A stretch of 64,000 bases of DNA from Platerodrilus igneus (Eukaryota; Arthropoda; Insecta; Coleoptera; Lycidae): positions 2,005,001 through 2,069,000 of the forward strand of contig JARFIW010000942.1 in the NCBI GenBank assembly GCA_036346225.1, read 5' to 3'. Below the pieces are notes generated by a model. The model had not been told where the DNA came from, made no database searches, and worked only from the letters and a program-made list of their open reading frames with translations. The position numbers were made by a program, and so were the translations under genes. Shown here piece after piece: positions 24,664 through 35,955 of this stretch (the stretch's first letter is position 1; every line of letters begins with the position of its first letter).

Positions 24664-24677
24664 GGCTTATAAATACA
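24664..24677 (+). promoter_or_regulatory. Putative TATA box of unit Y
   Basis: GGGCTTATAAATAC is conserved in copy X. An AATAAAC follows about 20 nt later and ACAAGGCAAG about 40 nt later, also shared with X, at a plausible transcription start distance. Confidence 0.35.
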
Positions 24678-24780
24678 ATGGGGAATGAATAAACATTTAT
24701 TTCATCTATAACAAGGCAAGAATCACGTCAGTATGCAGTAGAAATTTACGTGACAGTATTAATTAGTGAAAAGTATAAGT

Positions 24781-25295
24781 TTCCCTCGGATTCCATGAAT
24801 GTTCTTACTTTTGTTTAATTGGTCGTATTTTCAGACGTATTTTTATATTTTCTTTTTGGAAGTAATTTAAAAAATATATTCAGATATTTAATTTAGATGT
24901 GGGACGATATTGAGTTCGATCAGTATCAAGTTATTAAATATTGATTTAGATCAGTGTCAGGATATTGATTTAGAGCAGTATCAGGATATTGATTTAGAGC
25001 CCTGAATTGTAAAATATTAGAACAAATTTTATTTAATAGTTTAACTTACGTCTATATGTAGATCGGCTATTATTCGTTGCACAAATTTTGCACTTTCAAA
25101 TTTAAATCAATATCCTGACACTGATCTAAATCAATATTTAATAACTTGATACTGATCGAACTCAATATCGTCCCACATCTAAATTAAATATCTGAATATA
25201 TTTTTAAAATAACTTCCAAAAGGAAAATATAAAAATACGTCTGAAAATATGACCAATTAAACAAAAGTAAGAACACTCATGGAATTCGAGGGAAA
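24781..25295. repeat. Large near-perfect inverted repeat (hairpin) in unit Y
   Basis: Arms 24781-24972 and 25102-25295 (about 192 bp each) are almost exact reverse complements, from TTCCCTCGGATTCCATGAAT / ATGGAATTCGAGGGAA at the base to TGTCAGGATATTGATTTA at the top. The loop is about 129 nt. A transcript through this would fold into a long dsRNA hairpin. Confidence 0.9.
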
Positions 25296-25884
25296 CCACA
25301 AGCAATAAGTAGAACTAATGTAGCAAGGGATGCTGAACACAGATACTCTGAGGCAATTCCAGTAAAAAGGAAAGAAAAACGCAGGTTAGCGATCTTAAAT
25401 ATTTTATTAGTTAAAAACTATTTCAACTTTAATATTTGCTATATATTGTATGTCTGTAAGAGTCAACAAAAAGGCCATTTGAGAATTTGAAAACAGGAAC
25501 TCATCTTAGAACGTTTGAAGATACTTTAAAGGTAATTAAAAAGATATTTTTGCTGGTTTTCAGGAAATCATAAATATGGTAAATGTTAATGTTCTATTCA
25601 GGGGCTAAATTTTGAATTTTTATAAAATTGTACATATTATTATGAATCATTATATTGTGTAATCTTTGGATTGCTTAATTTAAAATTCATTTAAATTTAT
25701 TTAAACAGTAGAGAGAGTAAGGGTTAAACAATCTTTATCGTCGCACAATAGGAATTTCATATCAATTATAATGACACCCACAGTAGGGAAATTTCACAGC
25801 AATTAAAATCGCGCACAAACGTGGGGCATAATAAGGGATTTCACAGCAATTTAATGGTATGCCCAATCGTGGGGCATTTCACAG

Positions 25885-25886
<2 letters not shown>

Positions 25887-25920
<34 letters not shown>
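25887..25920. repeat. (TA)n microsatellite between units Y and Z
   Basis: Flanked by CACAGCA on the left and TGCTGTG on the right, so the microsatellite is the centre of a short palindrome. Confidence 0.9.
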
Positions 25921-25922
<2 letters not shown>

Positions 25923-28072
25923 CTGTGGATTTAAAGGGGTAAATAGGTGTATACAATAAAATTTCAGCAACCATGTATATAGAAAAGAGCAAATTATTTA
26001 TGCGCCAAATTAATTTAATTTATTTAGTGAAAACGGACGAGTATTAAGATATTTTATATTTAATAATTGGAATGTTAGAGTTACATAAAGGAAGAAAGCT
26101 TTAAAGTACACAGAAGCTCAAGGATATGCATAATTAATCATAATTTCTTTTAATCAAACGCACGAAAGCAAAAGGAAGCGTGCTTGCATAAGAAAATTAA
26201 TAATTTCTAAGGCAAATGTATTCGTTTTAAAAGCCAACGTTCAATTTTATCAGATACTACGAAGCAGAAAATCGAGGAATTGTTATTTTCAAACGGTCGA
26301 AATTACAAGAAACACCTGTTTGTTAAATGTTACGTTCATAGAATTTGAGGCGAACGTTAATATAGACTTCATAGAAATTGTTTCCAACGGTCAATTTGTA
26401 CAAACAGCTATAGTAACAAATATCTTAAGGAGAAAGTGGAATGAACAATCGGTAATATACAACAGATAGAGACAAATATAAAGCAAGTGTTGAATTGAAA
26501 GTCAAGTAAGATATACATGTGGAGTTGATGAAGGACGTCGACAATATCGATTTTTTGTAACTCAAGTGGGGTTTGAAAGGAGACGACGAACATGCATAGA
26601 ACAAAGATGAATAGCGGTTAGGTGGAGCTTGGTGACGACAGAGAATTTTGTCGTTGGTTGAGAGCCAATAGTTTTCTAAACGTACGCACACGCGAAGGGA
26701 GAAAACGAATTCTATGTAAGCAGCACGTAGGACGGGAGAAATTTTCCGAATTTAGCAACGGTTACGCTCAAAATTTTAAGAAGGCGCTTTGGAAAATAAG
26801 CTTTTTAAATGAAACGGGTCCAATAGGGGGTTTGAATAATAATATAAATAGCCGAGCGAAAATATTAAAGCTCTCTTCTCTTTTACTTCCATCAAGTGCT
26901 GAATACGGATTTAGACCAACATAATAATAAAGCTTTTGGTTAGTATTTTGTGTGTGTAGTAAAGTTACATTTAATATCTCATTGAAAGTATGAAACTGTA
27001 GTAACGGACCGTAAGTTATTAACGTGATGCACGAATTAGTGCTTATTTAAATAAAAGGTCCGGCTATCACGAAAAAATTATTAAATGGATGCATGATATA
27101 TGGGGTAAGCAGAACTGGAAATTAATTTTGTATGTGTGGTATATCTAGTATGGAATGGTACTGTGAGACGAAGCGAATATCTTGCGGAGATATCAGATGG
27201 TAGAGGCCTGTGGATCCGGCAATCAGCGTAGTAAATGGAAACAACGCCGAGGGGTTTCTGGTAACCATCTCCGACGGTAATGAAGAGTGAAAATGTCTCC
27301 AGGTAATTAATTTGGAATTTCTGTTATATAAACATTTGTGGGATTTTTGTGTTGTGTGGTTGACTTTTTGGTGGCATATTTATTGTTTTAAAAGATACAT
27401 GTACACGACAATTTAATAATTTTGAGTATTGAAAAAGGGTTTAGTTAGAATATATTAAAAATTTATTCAGGCTATAAATTGTGTTGTAAAGGGTAAACGG
27501 GTCTGTAAATTTGTTTTCATTAATGCAAGGTTTAAAAAGCATATACAAACAAAACTGGGTTATAATGAGCTCAGAATACACCAGTGTGAAGTCAAATTAG
27601 GGTTACATGTGGGGCCCATCTACTCATATCTACTCGAATTTGTTTAAAATCATTTTAAAAATCAAGGACTTTAAAACTTACAATAAATTGAGCTGGTAAC
27701 TATTGTATCAAACTGTTTGGACACATGTGTAAATATATTTTATCTGTTAATACGTGTAAATAAAAGGTTGTATGGTTGTCGTATTATTTGGTAATTTATT
27801 TGATGGCGTGTGAGTGTGAAAGAGGTATGAATGTAAAATTAGGTATTCAAGAAGAGGCCGATTGCTGAGCTAGCCAGGGATGCAGAGGAATTCGAAGGCG
27901 TCTTAATAAAAGGGTAAGAAAATTTTTAATTTTTGAATTTTTTTTGAAATTTTCATATGTTAGCCCAGGTGGGGCATGAATTTTACTGAGGTTCCACGGC
28001 ACTTTTATGACGCTCAATTCGTGGGACTCGAATGATATTTAGGAGGAGGCTCGAGCGTCCCAGAGTCCACGG

Positions 28073-28073
<1 letters not shown>
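25921..28073 (+). repeat. Dispersed unit Z, tandem neighbour of Y
   Basis: Same architecture as Y: AT-rich 5' part, TATA-like ATATAAATAGCC at 26842-26853 followed about 30 nt later by AAGCTCTCTTC, splice-like sites (CTCCAG|GTAATT at 27303), an AGCCAGGGATGCAGAGG segment (27873) resembling AGCAAGGGATGCTGAAC in Y, then a minisatellite-like end (CCACGGCA, GCTCAATTCGTGGGAC, CCACGGCA at 27990-28073) and (TA)n. The sequence between the landmarks does not align with Y by eye. The 26622-26921 frame is open for 100 codons but has no recognisable domain. Confidence 0.5.
26842..26853 (+). promoter_or_regulatory. Putative TATA box of unit Z
   Basis: ATATAAATAGCC followed about 30 nt downstream by AAGCTCTCTTC. 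Unit W has TATATATACCC followed by AAGCTCTCTTA at a similar distance, so the pair of motifs is shared. Confidence 0.35.

Positions 28074-28117
<44 letters not shown>
28074..28117. repeat. (TA)n microsatellite, end of unit Z
   Basis: About 43 bp of AT dinucleotides. Confidence 0.9.
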
Positions 28118-28120
<3 letters not shown>

Positions 28121-28189
28121 GAAACGTAATTGAAAATCGAAACCAAGATTAAGCTTCGGTAGTATAAATTATAACACATTTAATCAATA

Positions 28190-28240
28190 GAGCGTTGATC
28201 CAGAAAATCAAAGGATGCAGGTTCAAATCCTGCTGCAGCT
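28190..28240 (+). ncRNA. tRNA-like 3' half (anticodon arm plus T arm)
   Basis: Contains a 5-bp anticodon-type stem TTGAT / ATCAA with a 7-nt loop CCAGAAA, a 5-nt variable region and a perfect T arm GCAGG-TTCAAAT-CCTGC, followed by TGCAGCT as the acceptor 3' strand. GGTTCAAATCC fits the polymerase III B box. The 5' half is poor: a partly matching AGCTTCG lies about 17 nt too far upstream, and U33 is replaced by C. It is therefore a tRNA pseudogene, a tRNA-derived SINE fragment or a captured tRNA piece rather than a working tRNA. Confidence 0.4.
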
Positions 28241-28250
28241 GTTCTTTTAG

Positions 28251-29217
28251 CGGTTTTCAATTACTAGTTCGATTTGAAATAGATAGGTACTAACTTATCT
28301 CTATGAGCTCCGGTATATACGCCGGACGTACAGGCCTCTACCATTTCTATGACTGTATATGCTACATTGTGGGTGTATTTTGGTTGAGGGGAATTCATAC
28401 TATCCGGTTTCCTAAACAGGGGTAAATAAATCTCACTTTTTTTTCACTTATATATAATTGTATACATACTACGAAGCAACCTCCAGTTTATATGGAAAAC
28501 ATATCATATGCCAGTTCTTGTAGATATAGTATGAAGAGTAAATGACTCAACGAACAATTATATGATCTGTGAAGCTTGTTAGTAATGCGTATTCACTTGT
28601 AAAGTGTTTATAATTTAGATTGCTGATAGATTTATTGACAATGCAGTTTGTAGGAAATATTTTACTACGTGAAATCGTTTGAGTGAGACAGCGAGGTGAA
28701 ATACCAGAGACTTTTTCTTAACCCTGTTTTGTTTGAATGAAATTTTGATGAAAAATTGATTGTTTATGCGTAAAGGCTATAATTAATTATACTACAAAAG
28801 TATTTCTAAAACTTTCTTTCTATATAGATTAATAAATTTGTATAACTTGAAAGTCGAATCTGTTTATAAAATTTTCTTGGGAATTTAAATATAAACCAGA
28901 AATTTGCGAATTTATAGAGCAGTAATGGTTCATGTTAAATATGTACAATTTGCACATTCTAATCCTTTGACACACATAAAACAATACTATACAGAGATAT
29001 CTAATGTCAACTAAGTCATTTAATACATTACTATTTTATACCAATAAAATCGTAGAGATAGTATATCAATTATTTAGTGCTCAGACAGGTTATTGGTCTT
29101 TCACAAAAAGGTCAATATCTTCCTCCGATTATATAAGAAACTAAGAATGGATGTATTAAAAATGATCCATTACAACTAAGTTATATGCATGTAAATTCAG
29201 CCAACGATTATCTAAAA
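28251..29217. other. GON4L intron 6, nothing recognised
   Basis: AT-rich. GGTAGAGGCCTGT at 27199-27211 in unit Z recurs in inverse orientation at 28330-28342, otherwise no features. Confidence 0.4.
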
Positions 29218-30070
29218 TAGAGACAAAGATGGAGAGATAGGGAGATAAAGAGATAGAGTTTATAGACAGATAGAGAGATACAGAGTTGAGAGGTAGAGAG
29301 GCAGAGATAGAGAGGGAGAGAGATAGATAGATAGAGAGATACAGAGATAGAGAGGTGGAAAGATGGAGAGATAGAATGATAGAGCGCTAGAGAGAAAGAG
29401 AGATAGAAAGATGGAGAGATGAAGAGATACAGAGATAGTATGATAGAGTGATAGGGAGATGCAGAGATAGAGAGGCAGAGAGATAAAGAGAGAGAGATAA
29501 AGAAATAGAGAGATAGAGACGAGAGGTTGAGAGGTAGAGATATAGATAAATAGAGAGATGGAGAGAGATATAGAGGGATTGAGAGATGGAGAGATGCAGA
29601 GATAGAGAGTTATAGAGATAGTGAGATAGAGAGGCAGAGAGATAGGGACGTAGAGAGATAAAGGGATAAAGAGATTGAGAGATAGAGAGGTATACATGTA
29701 GAGAGATATAGAGAAATAGAGAGGTAGAGACGTAGAGAGGTAGATATATAGGGAGAGATAGGGAGATAGAGAGAGAGAGAGAGATAGGGAGACAGGAGAC
29801 TGAGAGGTAGAGAGACAGAGTTGGAGAGATAGATAGATGGAAAGATAGAGTGACAGAAAGGTTGAGAGATAGAGTTAGTGAGATAGAGAAAAGCAAGAGC
29901 AAGAAAACAAGAGAGGGGGTAGAGAGATAAGAGAGATCATAGGGGGAATGGAGGGTTGGAGAAATAGGGTGATGGAGAGATAGATAAACAGCGAAGGAGC
30001 GATGCAAAGATGGAGCTATAGAGCTACAGAGAGATTGAGAGAGAGTAAGAGTGATAAAGAGAGATATAAT
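29218..30070. repeat. GA-rich satellite (AGAGAT-type), about 0.85 kb
   Basis: Imperfect repeats of AGAGATAGAGAGATAG type over about 850 bp with no higher-order unit visible to me. The minus strand reads as long stop-free Ser/Leu/Tyr/Ile frames in two phases, an artefact of the repeat and not a protein. Confidence 0.9.
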
Positions 30071-30703
30071 AAAACAGTCGACATAAAACAAAAACTAATA
30101 AAATTCAACTCGATAACTAAAATAAATAAATAAAACCGTTTCGATGCAAAGTCGAATCAAACCTTGCTTATACTTATGTCCACTTGTTCCGTATTCACTT
30201 CAGTTTAAAATTTATCCCCATGTTCGAAACACCCTCCTTGTTGACTAAATTCTTATCTTACTTCTTGTTTCCCATCCATTACAAAGCCCTACTGATTTTA
30301 AGCAGAAATAATATTTTGAATGCATGTATACGAATCCATTTCGAATGGACCTGCACCTTGCCGAAGTTCTAGATTACTAGAACAGGTGAAATGGCTTGCG
30401 TGTTCTAATGAGCTAAAGAGCCAAACTACAGGTCCAACCAAAGTAATAGGGTCGTTAGTGAGGAACCAGACTAAGACAGGTCCCCGAAAGAGGGCAGCGG
30501 CTCTTTCGGTACTTAGATTGGCAGAGACCATAGGGGTCGGTGTGGCAGTCTAAGACACTACCGCGATGTGGAAGGCAACGGGAAACCACCACATTACCTC
30601 CCAAGTACACAGAGTACCTAAATTATAATAAAATGATGGCATTCTCTGGGGTAAAAGATTCCGGAGTTAAAATAGTCCCCATTCGGATCTCCGGGAGGAC
30701 TAC

Positions 30704-33591
30704 TTGGAGGATGCGATCGGAAAGTTAAGAATAAGAGTCGGGAACATTTTGCGAGTCGGAGCGTGGAATGTTAGAACTATGAAGCAAGTGGGTAAGCTAG
30801 AGAACCTAAAAATCGAAATGAATAGGTTATCATTAGACATAGTAGGGATCAGCGAAGTTCGGTGGCCAGAGGCAGGGGATTTTTGGAGTGGAGACTTCAG
30901 GGTAATTCATACAGGAGCCGAGGAAGGAAATTTGGGTGTGGGGATAGTTATGCGGAAAAGATAGGATACTGTGTGAAAATTACTTACAAAAGAATGAAAG
31001 AGTACTCATGGTTAGATTAGAATCTAAACCGGTAAACACAGTAATAATACAAGTATACATGCCCACCTCTAGCTACAGCGACGAAGAGGTAGAAGCAATC
31101 TACAAAGATATCGAAGACATATTAAGACACGTAAAGGACATGAAAATTTAATAATTACGGGGATTTTAATGCAGTGGTAGGTGAGGGTAGGAAGGAGCGA
31201 TAGTAGGTTTATTTGGTTTAGGCACTAGAAACGACAGAGGAAATAGGCTGGTAGAATTTTGCGACAAGAACAATTTAATCATTACAAACACATTATTTCA
31301 ACATCATGCTAGAAGACGATATACGTGGAAGATGCCAGGAGATATAGGAAGATATCAAATAGATTACATTCTTGTTAGACAACGGTTTAGAAATCAAGTA
31401 AAAGACTGTAGAAGCTACCCAGAAGCAGATATAGACACTGACCACAACATCGTAATTATGAAGGCCGCACTTAAATTAAAAAATTTGAAAAAAAGAAACG
31501 GAAAAAGGCACTTGGACCTACAGAAACTAAAAGAGAAAGATATTCAAGAAAGATCTGAAAAAAAGATAAAATGAATTGCTCAAAGATATCGGTAAAATAT
31601 CTGATACTAAGGAAGTAGAAACAGAATGGAATAACATTAAATCCAGCCTCGACATGGCGGCCAGAGATATTCTGGGGTATACACGAAAAGTAAATAAGAA
31701 ACCATGGATAACAAAGGATATCATGAATTTAATAGAAGAAAGACGAAAATACAAAAATAAATCAGACGAAACAGGAAAACAGAGATACAAAGCCATAAAA
31801 TGGGAAATTATTCGAAAATGCAGGAAAGCTAAAGAACAATGGATTGATGAAAAGTGCAAAGAGGTACAAACTAAGATGGAAGTATGAAAGACAGATGAAG
31901 CATACAAACTAATTAGAATCAATTTTAGGGATATAGAACTGTATAGCAAAAATATACGGGATGCGGAGGAAATGTCATTATAGAAAATGTAGAAAGTGGG
32001 TAGATGGCAAGAATATATAGGTAATTTATATGCAGGAGAAGAACTAACTGCATTAGAAAAGGAATCAGACATTGAAAATGATGACTTGGGATATCCTATA
32101 CTTAGAGATGAATTTGAAATAGCATTAAAGGGTCTGAAAAATGGTAAGGCGCCGGGTACAGATAAGGTGCAAGCGGAAACTCTAAAAGCCGCTGGTCAAG
32201 CAGTAACAGAACGTCTCTTCCAACTTGTATGCTATATGTATGAGACAGGCGAGATACCCAAAGATTTCAAACATAACATCATAGTAACTATACCAAAAAA
32301 GAAAGGCGCAGATAGATGTGAAAATTTTCGAACAATAAGCTTGACAGCACACTTATCAAAAATATTAACTAGAATTGTACAAAGACGAATGGAAAAACGG
32401 GCTGAAGAAATACTAGGAGAAGACCAATTTGGGTTTAGGCGAAACAGGGGAACACGGGAGGCTATCTTAGCTCTGAGGGTGATAATGGAGAAAACAATAG
32501 AAAAGGGAAAGCGTGTATATAGGGTTTGTAGATCTGGAAAAAGCATTTGACAATATAAAATGGAAAAAAATGTTCGAAATACTCAAAAAGATTGGAGTGA
32601 GTTATAGGGATAGACGGATAGTACATAGTTTATACAAAGAGCAAACAGGAGTAATAGAATTAGAGCAGGAACGTAGAGAAGTAAACATCAGGAAAGGGGT
32701 AAGGACAGGGATGTTCCCTATCCCCACTAATTTTTAACTTGTACATTGAGGAGGCAATGAATACTGTCAAATGCAGGAAGACATTTGGAATTACTATGCA
32801 GGGACAAAAAATAGATATGCTTAGATTTGCAGATGATATAGCGGTATTAGCATCTAGCAAGGAAGAGTTAGAAGCTGCTCTCAATGAAATGGAAACGGTT
32901 TTAACAGAGAGATACGGTATGAAAATTAACAAAAGTAAAACTAAAGTACTAGTATGCAAAGGAGGAAAATAAATCAAAACAAGAATACAAATATGTAACA
33001 CGAACTTACAAGAGGTTAAGGATTTCTGCTACCTAGGAAGCCAAATAACGCAAGATGGGAAAAGCACAAAAGATATAAAACAAAGATTAGCACAAGGTCG
33101 TGCTACATTTAACAAGAAAAAGCAACTACTGTGCTCAAAGACCACAAACATAGAAACAATGAAAAGATTGCTCAAAACATATGTGTGGAGCACAGCACTG
33201 TGTGGCTGTGAAGCCTGGACAGTGGGAGAAGCGGACAAGAAAAGGTAGAAGCCTTTGAAATGTGGTGCTACAGACGTATGATGAAGATATCATGGACAGA
33301 CAAAGTTAAGAACGAAGAGGTACTAAAAATGGTAGGGAAGAAAGAAATATGTGGAAAACGGTAAAAAATAGGAGAGATAGGATGATAGGCCACATACTAC
33401 GGCATGAAGGAATAGTGCGGAATATACTAGAAGCAGAGATAGGAAAAAAGAGAAGAAGAGGTAGACCTAGGTTAGACTACTGCACACAGATAGTGAAAGA
33501 TGTAGGCTGTAGGAGTTTCAGGGAAATGTGTAGGCTAGCTCAGAAGAGAAATCAATGGAGGTACGCATCCAACCAGTCCCAAGATGGATAA
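30704..33591 (+). pseudogene. LINE endonuclease-reverse transcriptase, multiply frameshifted
   Basis: Endonuclease: GAWNVRTMKQVGKLENLK (about 30760), DIVGISEVRWPEAGDFWSGD (about 30840), and the terminal TDHNIVIMKAALKL (about 31440). Linker: RDILGYTRKVNKKPWITKD. RT: NGKAPGTDKVQAETLKAAGQ (about 32140), RCENFRTISLTAHLSK, GEDQFGFRRNRGTREAI, GFVDLEKAFDNIKWK (about 32520), and the catalytic MLRFADDIAVLASSKEE (32818-32870). C-terminus: GHILRHEGIVRNILEAEIGK, RRGRPRLDYCTQIVKDVG, CRLAQKRNQW. Coding is split over at least seven frames, so it cannot make an active enzyme. The aspartate pair of the RT active site is intact. Confidence 0.9.
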
Positions 33592-33619
33592 ATTAATGAC
33601 GAAGAAAGTATCTGCACTT

Positions 33620-34021
33620 AAACATGATATTTATTATAAGCAACTACAAGCATTGGAGGGGCAATATTCTCGAATTATGGTAATTGCGTGAAAGCATTTA
33701 CTGGAAAACTATTATTTCGGCAAATGTCTAAGTGTTGGGGGATCTTGGCAGCCACAGGTTGCTTAACCCCCTTCAATAAATCTCAGTGAAAAAGGGCATA
33801 ATATTAGAAAACAATAGAAGAAACATGATATTTATTATAATCAACTACAAGCATTGGATGGGCAATATTCTCGAATTATGGTAATTGCGTGAAAGCATTT
33901 ACTGGAAAACTATTATTTTGGCAAATGTCTAAGTGTTGGGGGATCTTGGCAGCCACAGGTTGCTTAACCCCCTTCAATAAATCTCTGTGAAATAGGGCAT
34001 AATTTTAGAAAACAACAGAAG
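33620..34021 (+). repeat. 201-bp tandem duplication in LINE copy B 3' region
   Basis: 33620-33820 and 33821-34021 are nearly identical (AACATGATATTTATTATAA ... GGGGGATCTTGGCAGCCACA ... TTGCTTAACCCCCTTC). A third, older version lies at about 34130-34330. Confidence 0.9.
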
Positions 34022-34856
34022 GTAAACTGAGCTGTATTGCTGTGTGAGAATTTCAGGGAACCATGTAGGTTAGTTTAGAAAAGAAATAAGTGCAAGTACA
34101 TGTCCAACCAGTTTTGAGACGGGAAACCCAATGACGAAAAAATAAGCGCAGACAAATCTGATGATTATTATAAACAACTAGTTGTTTGTTGTGAAATATC
34201 TGCAACTAATGTTGACTGTGCGAAAAGACATATTGGAAAAAATATTAAATCAGTAAATGTTCAAGTGCTGGGGGAACTTGGCAGCCACAGGCTGCTTACC
34301 CCCCTTCGCAACCACTGAATGTCGGAGAAATAGGGTATATAATGGTAAAACAATAGAAGGTGACCGAACTGCATCTAACAAGAAAGAACGGCACCTATGA
34401 TGAAAGACAACAAACATAGAACAAAAAGTTGTTGAAAGCGTATGTGGAGCACAGCACAGACAATATGCCTAGAAATACGAGCAGTCTGAAAAGCAGACAG
34501 AAGAACAGTAGCGGCCTTTGAAATTCCGTGCTTCAGATGTTCGAGGATGGACAGACAAAGTTAATAACAAATAGGTTATAGAAACAGTAACGGAACAAGG
34601 ATATCTTTGGGAAAAAATATGAGAAGTAGAAGGGCATAATACATTCTAAGGCATTTTTGGGGAATAGTATGTGATATATGACAAGCAGAGATAGGAAAAA
34701 AGAGGTAGATGTAGAACCTAGATCAGATAGTGATAGGTGCAGACTGTGCAAATTTCAGGGAAATCTGTAGGTTAGTTCAGAATAGGAAACAATGATGGTA
34801 CGCGTCTAACCAGTTTCAGGACTGAAGACCCAATGATGATGATGATGTATACGAAT

Positions 34857-35955
34857 GCTATCTGTCAAGGTTTGAAAATATTTTTTTTGATAAAAATTAT
34901 AAATAAAAATATTTTTAAATTACTATTCCTTTCAGTTCATTGATTCTGTTAACGTACACATTCTTGTTTGTGGTAACCTTACCCCTCAACATCCCCATAT
35001 GGGTATAAATTCTTTACATTAAAATGCCCTCTAATATGACCCTGGTCATTTACTAACTCGAAAGTATTCTCATCTGCAAAACTCCGACTTATTGTATATG
35101 GACCTCAGTTATACCATCCAAACCAATCATAAAATTCAGCTGGAGGTAGATTTTCTAATTTATGCAAACCAATCTTGTCTAGAAATATATATTTGTTTAG
35201 CCAAGGTAAATACCGTTAATATATATCACGAAAATGTCTGGGAAATATCTTTTGACTTTAGGGAACAATATGTTAGCAAATAAATCATTCACCACAAGAA
35301 AAGAAGAGGGTAAAAGATCTCCCACCAAATCTAACTTTACACATATTTCCAAAATAATGTTTCTTATTCTCTACTATTGATTTTTCATCAAAGGCTTAAT
35401 GTATAGGTCATATAGCAACATGTATTTTTTATAGGTACATGCCTTTGTTGTTATTAAATCTCCAGGAAAAACAAAACTGCACTAAATGCCAATATATTTA
35501 ACTTCTTATAACATCAGGTGCACTGATGGGATTAGAACAGATCAACCACTTTAAGAACACTTGTCTATTAGTAGTCTGGTATGTTGGTTGCCTACCATCG
35601 AATTAGAAAACAATTTGAAATATGTGATTGATATAATATGATTGTGGGGGCTTGGGAACATCTGAAATTATAAGTGGTTGATATTTCAAGCAAAGAATGT
35701 TAAAGGGGTTTTATATATTTAAAATCTTCATTATAGTAATTTTTAGGAACTCTTTACTGTTATAGGCCAATGTATTATTAGTAACATAAATGGTGTAGAT
35801 TCGAAATAGGGGTGCCGCTTTATTTGGGAAAATATTTTTCTCTTGACTGGCGTTGGTAGTTTGTAAAGCACCATTATGGCGTTTGTTTACAATTTATTGT
35901 GCTAAAAATATATTTCAGAAGTTTAAAATATATTTTAAATTAATTTTCTTTGTAG
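34857..35955. other. End of GON4L intron 6, nothing recognised
   Basis: AT-rich intron DNA; short open frames only. Confidence 0.5.

Larger units (their letters stand above)
23957..25886 (+). repeat. Dispersed unit Y (sister of unit X)
   Basis: Aligns by eye with the reverse complement of 13370-15111 over nearly its whole length. Its parts in order are an AT-rich 5' part, a TATA-like promoter motif (24669), a large hairpin (24781-25295), an AGGGATGCTGAACAC segment ending in a GCAG|GTTAGC donor-like site (25315-25390), a conserved AT-rich stretch and a minisatellite built on TTTCACAGCA and GCCCAATCGTGGGGC (25740-25885) running into (TA)n. The short open frame 24457-24648 is destroyed in copy X, so I do not call it a gene. 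Confidence 0.7.
30336..34846 (+). mobile_element. RTE-like LINE copy B, complete insertion
   Basis: A 4.5-kb non-LTR element flanked by a 10-bp target duplication GTATACGAAT (30326-30335 and 34847-34856). The 5' end CCATTTCGAATGGACC has its counterpart in copy A. The 3' end is a short (GAT)n tail. The coding region has an apurinic endonuclease, an RT and a Cys-less C-terminal region, all interrupted by frameshifts. After the first C-terminal module the element contains a 201-bp tandem duplication and two further, more degenerate iterations of the C-terminal module. RTE clade membership is inferred from the endonuclease start (GAWNVRTM ... GKLENLK), the single-ORF layout and the simple-repeat tail. 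Confidence 0.9.

Noticed and set aside
26622..26924. 100-codon frame in unit Z
   Set aside because: No recognisable domain. It overlaps the putative promoter region and has no splice or Kozak support.
29260..30091. Two long stop-free frames (145 and 234 codons) on the minus strand, rich in Ser, Leu, Tyr and Ile
   Set aside because: They are translations of the GA-rich satellite. Both are open only because the repeat lacks stop codons on that strand.
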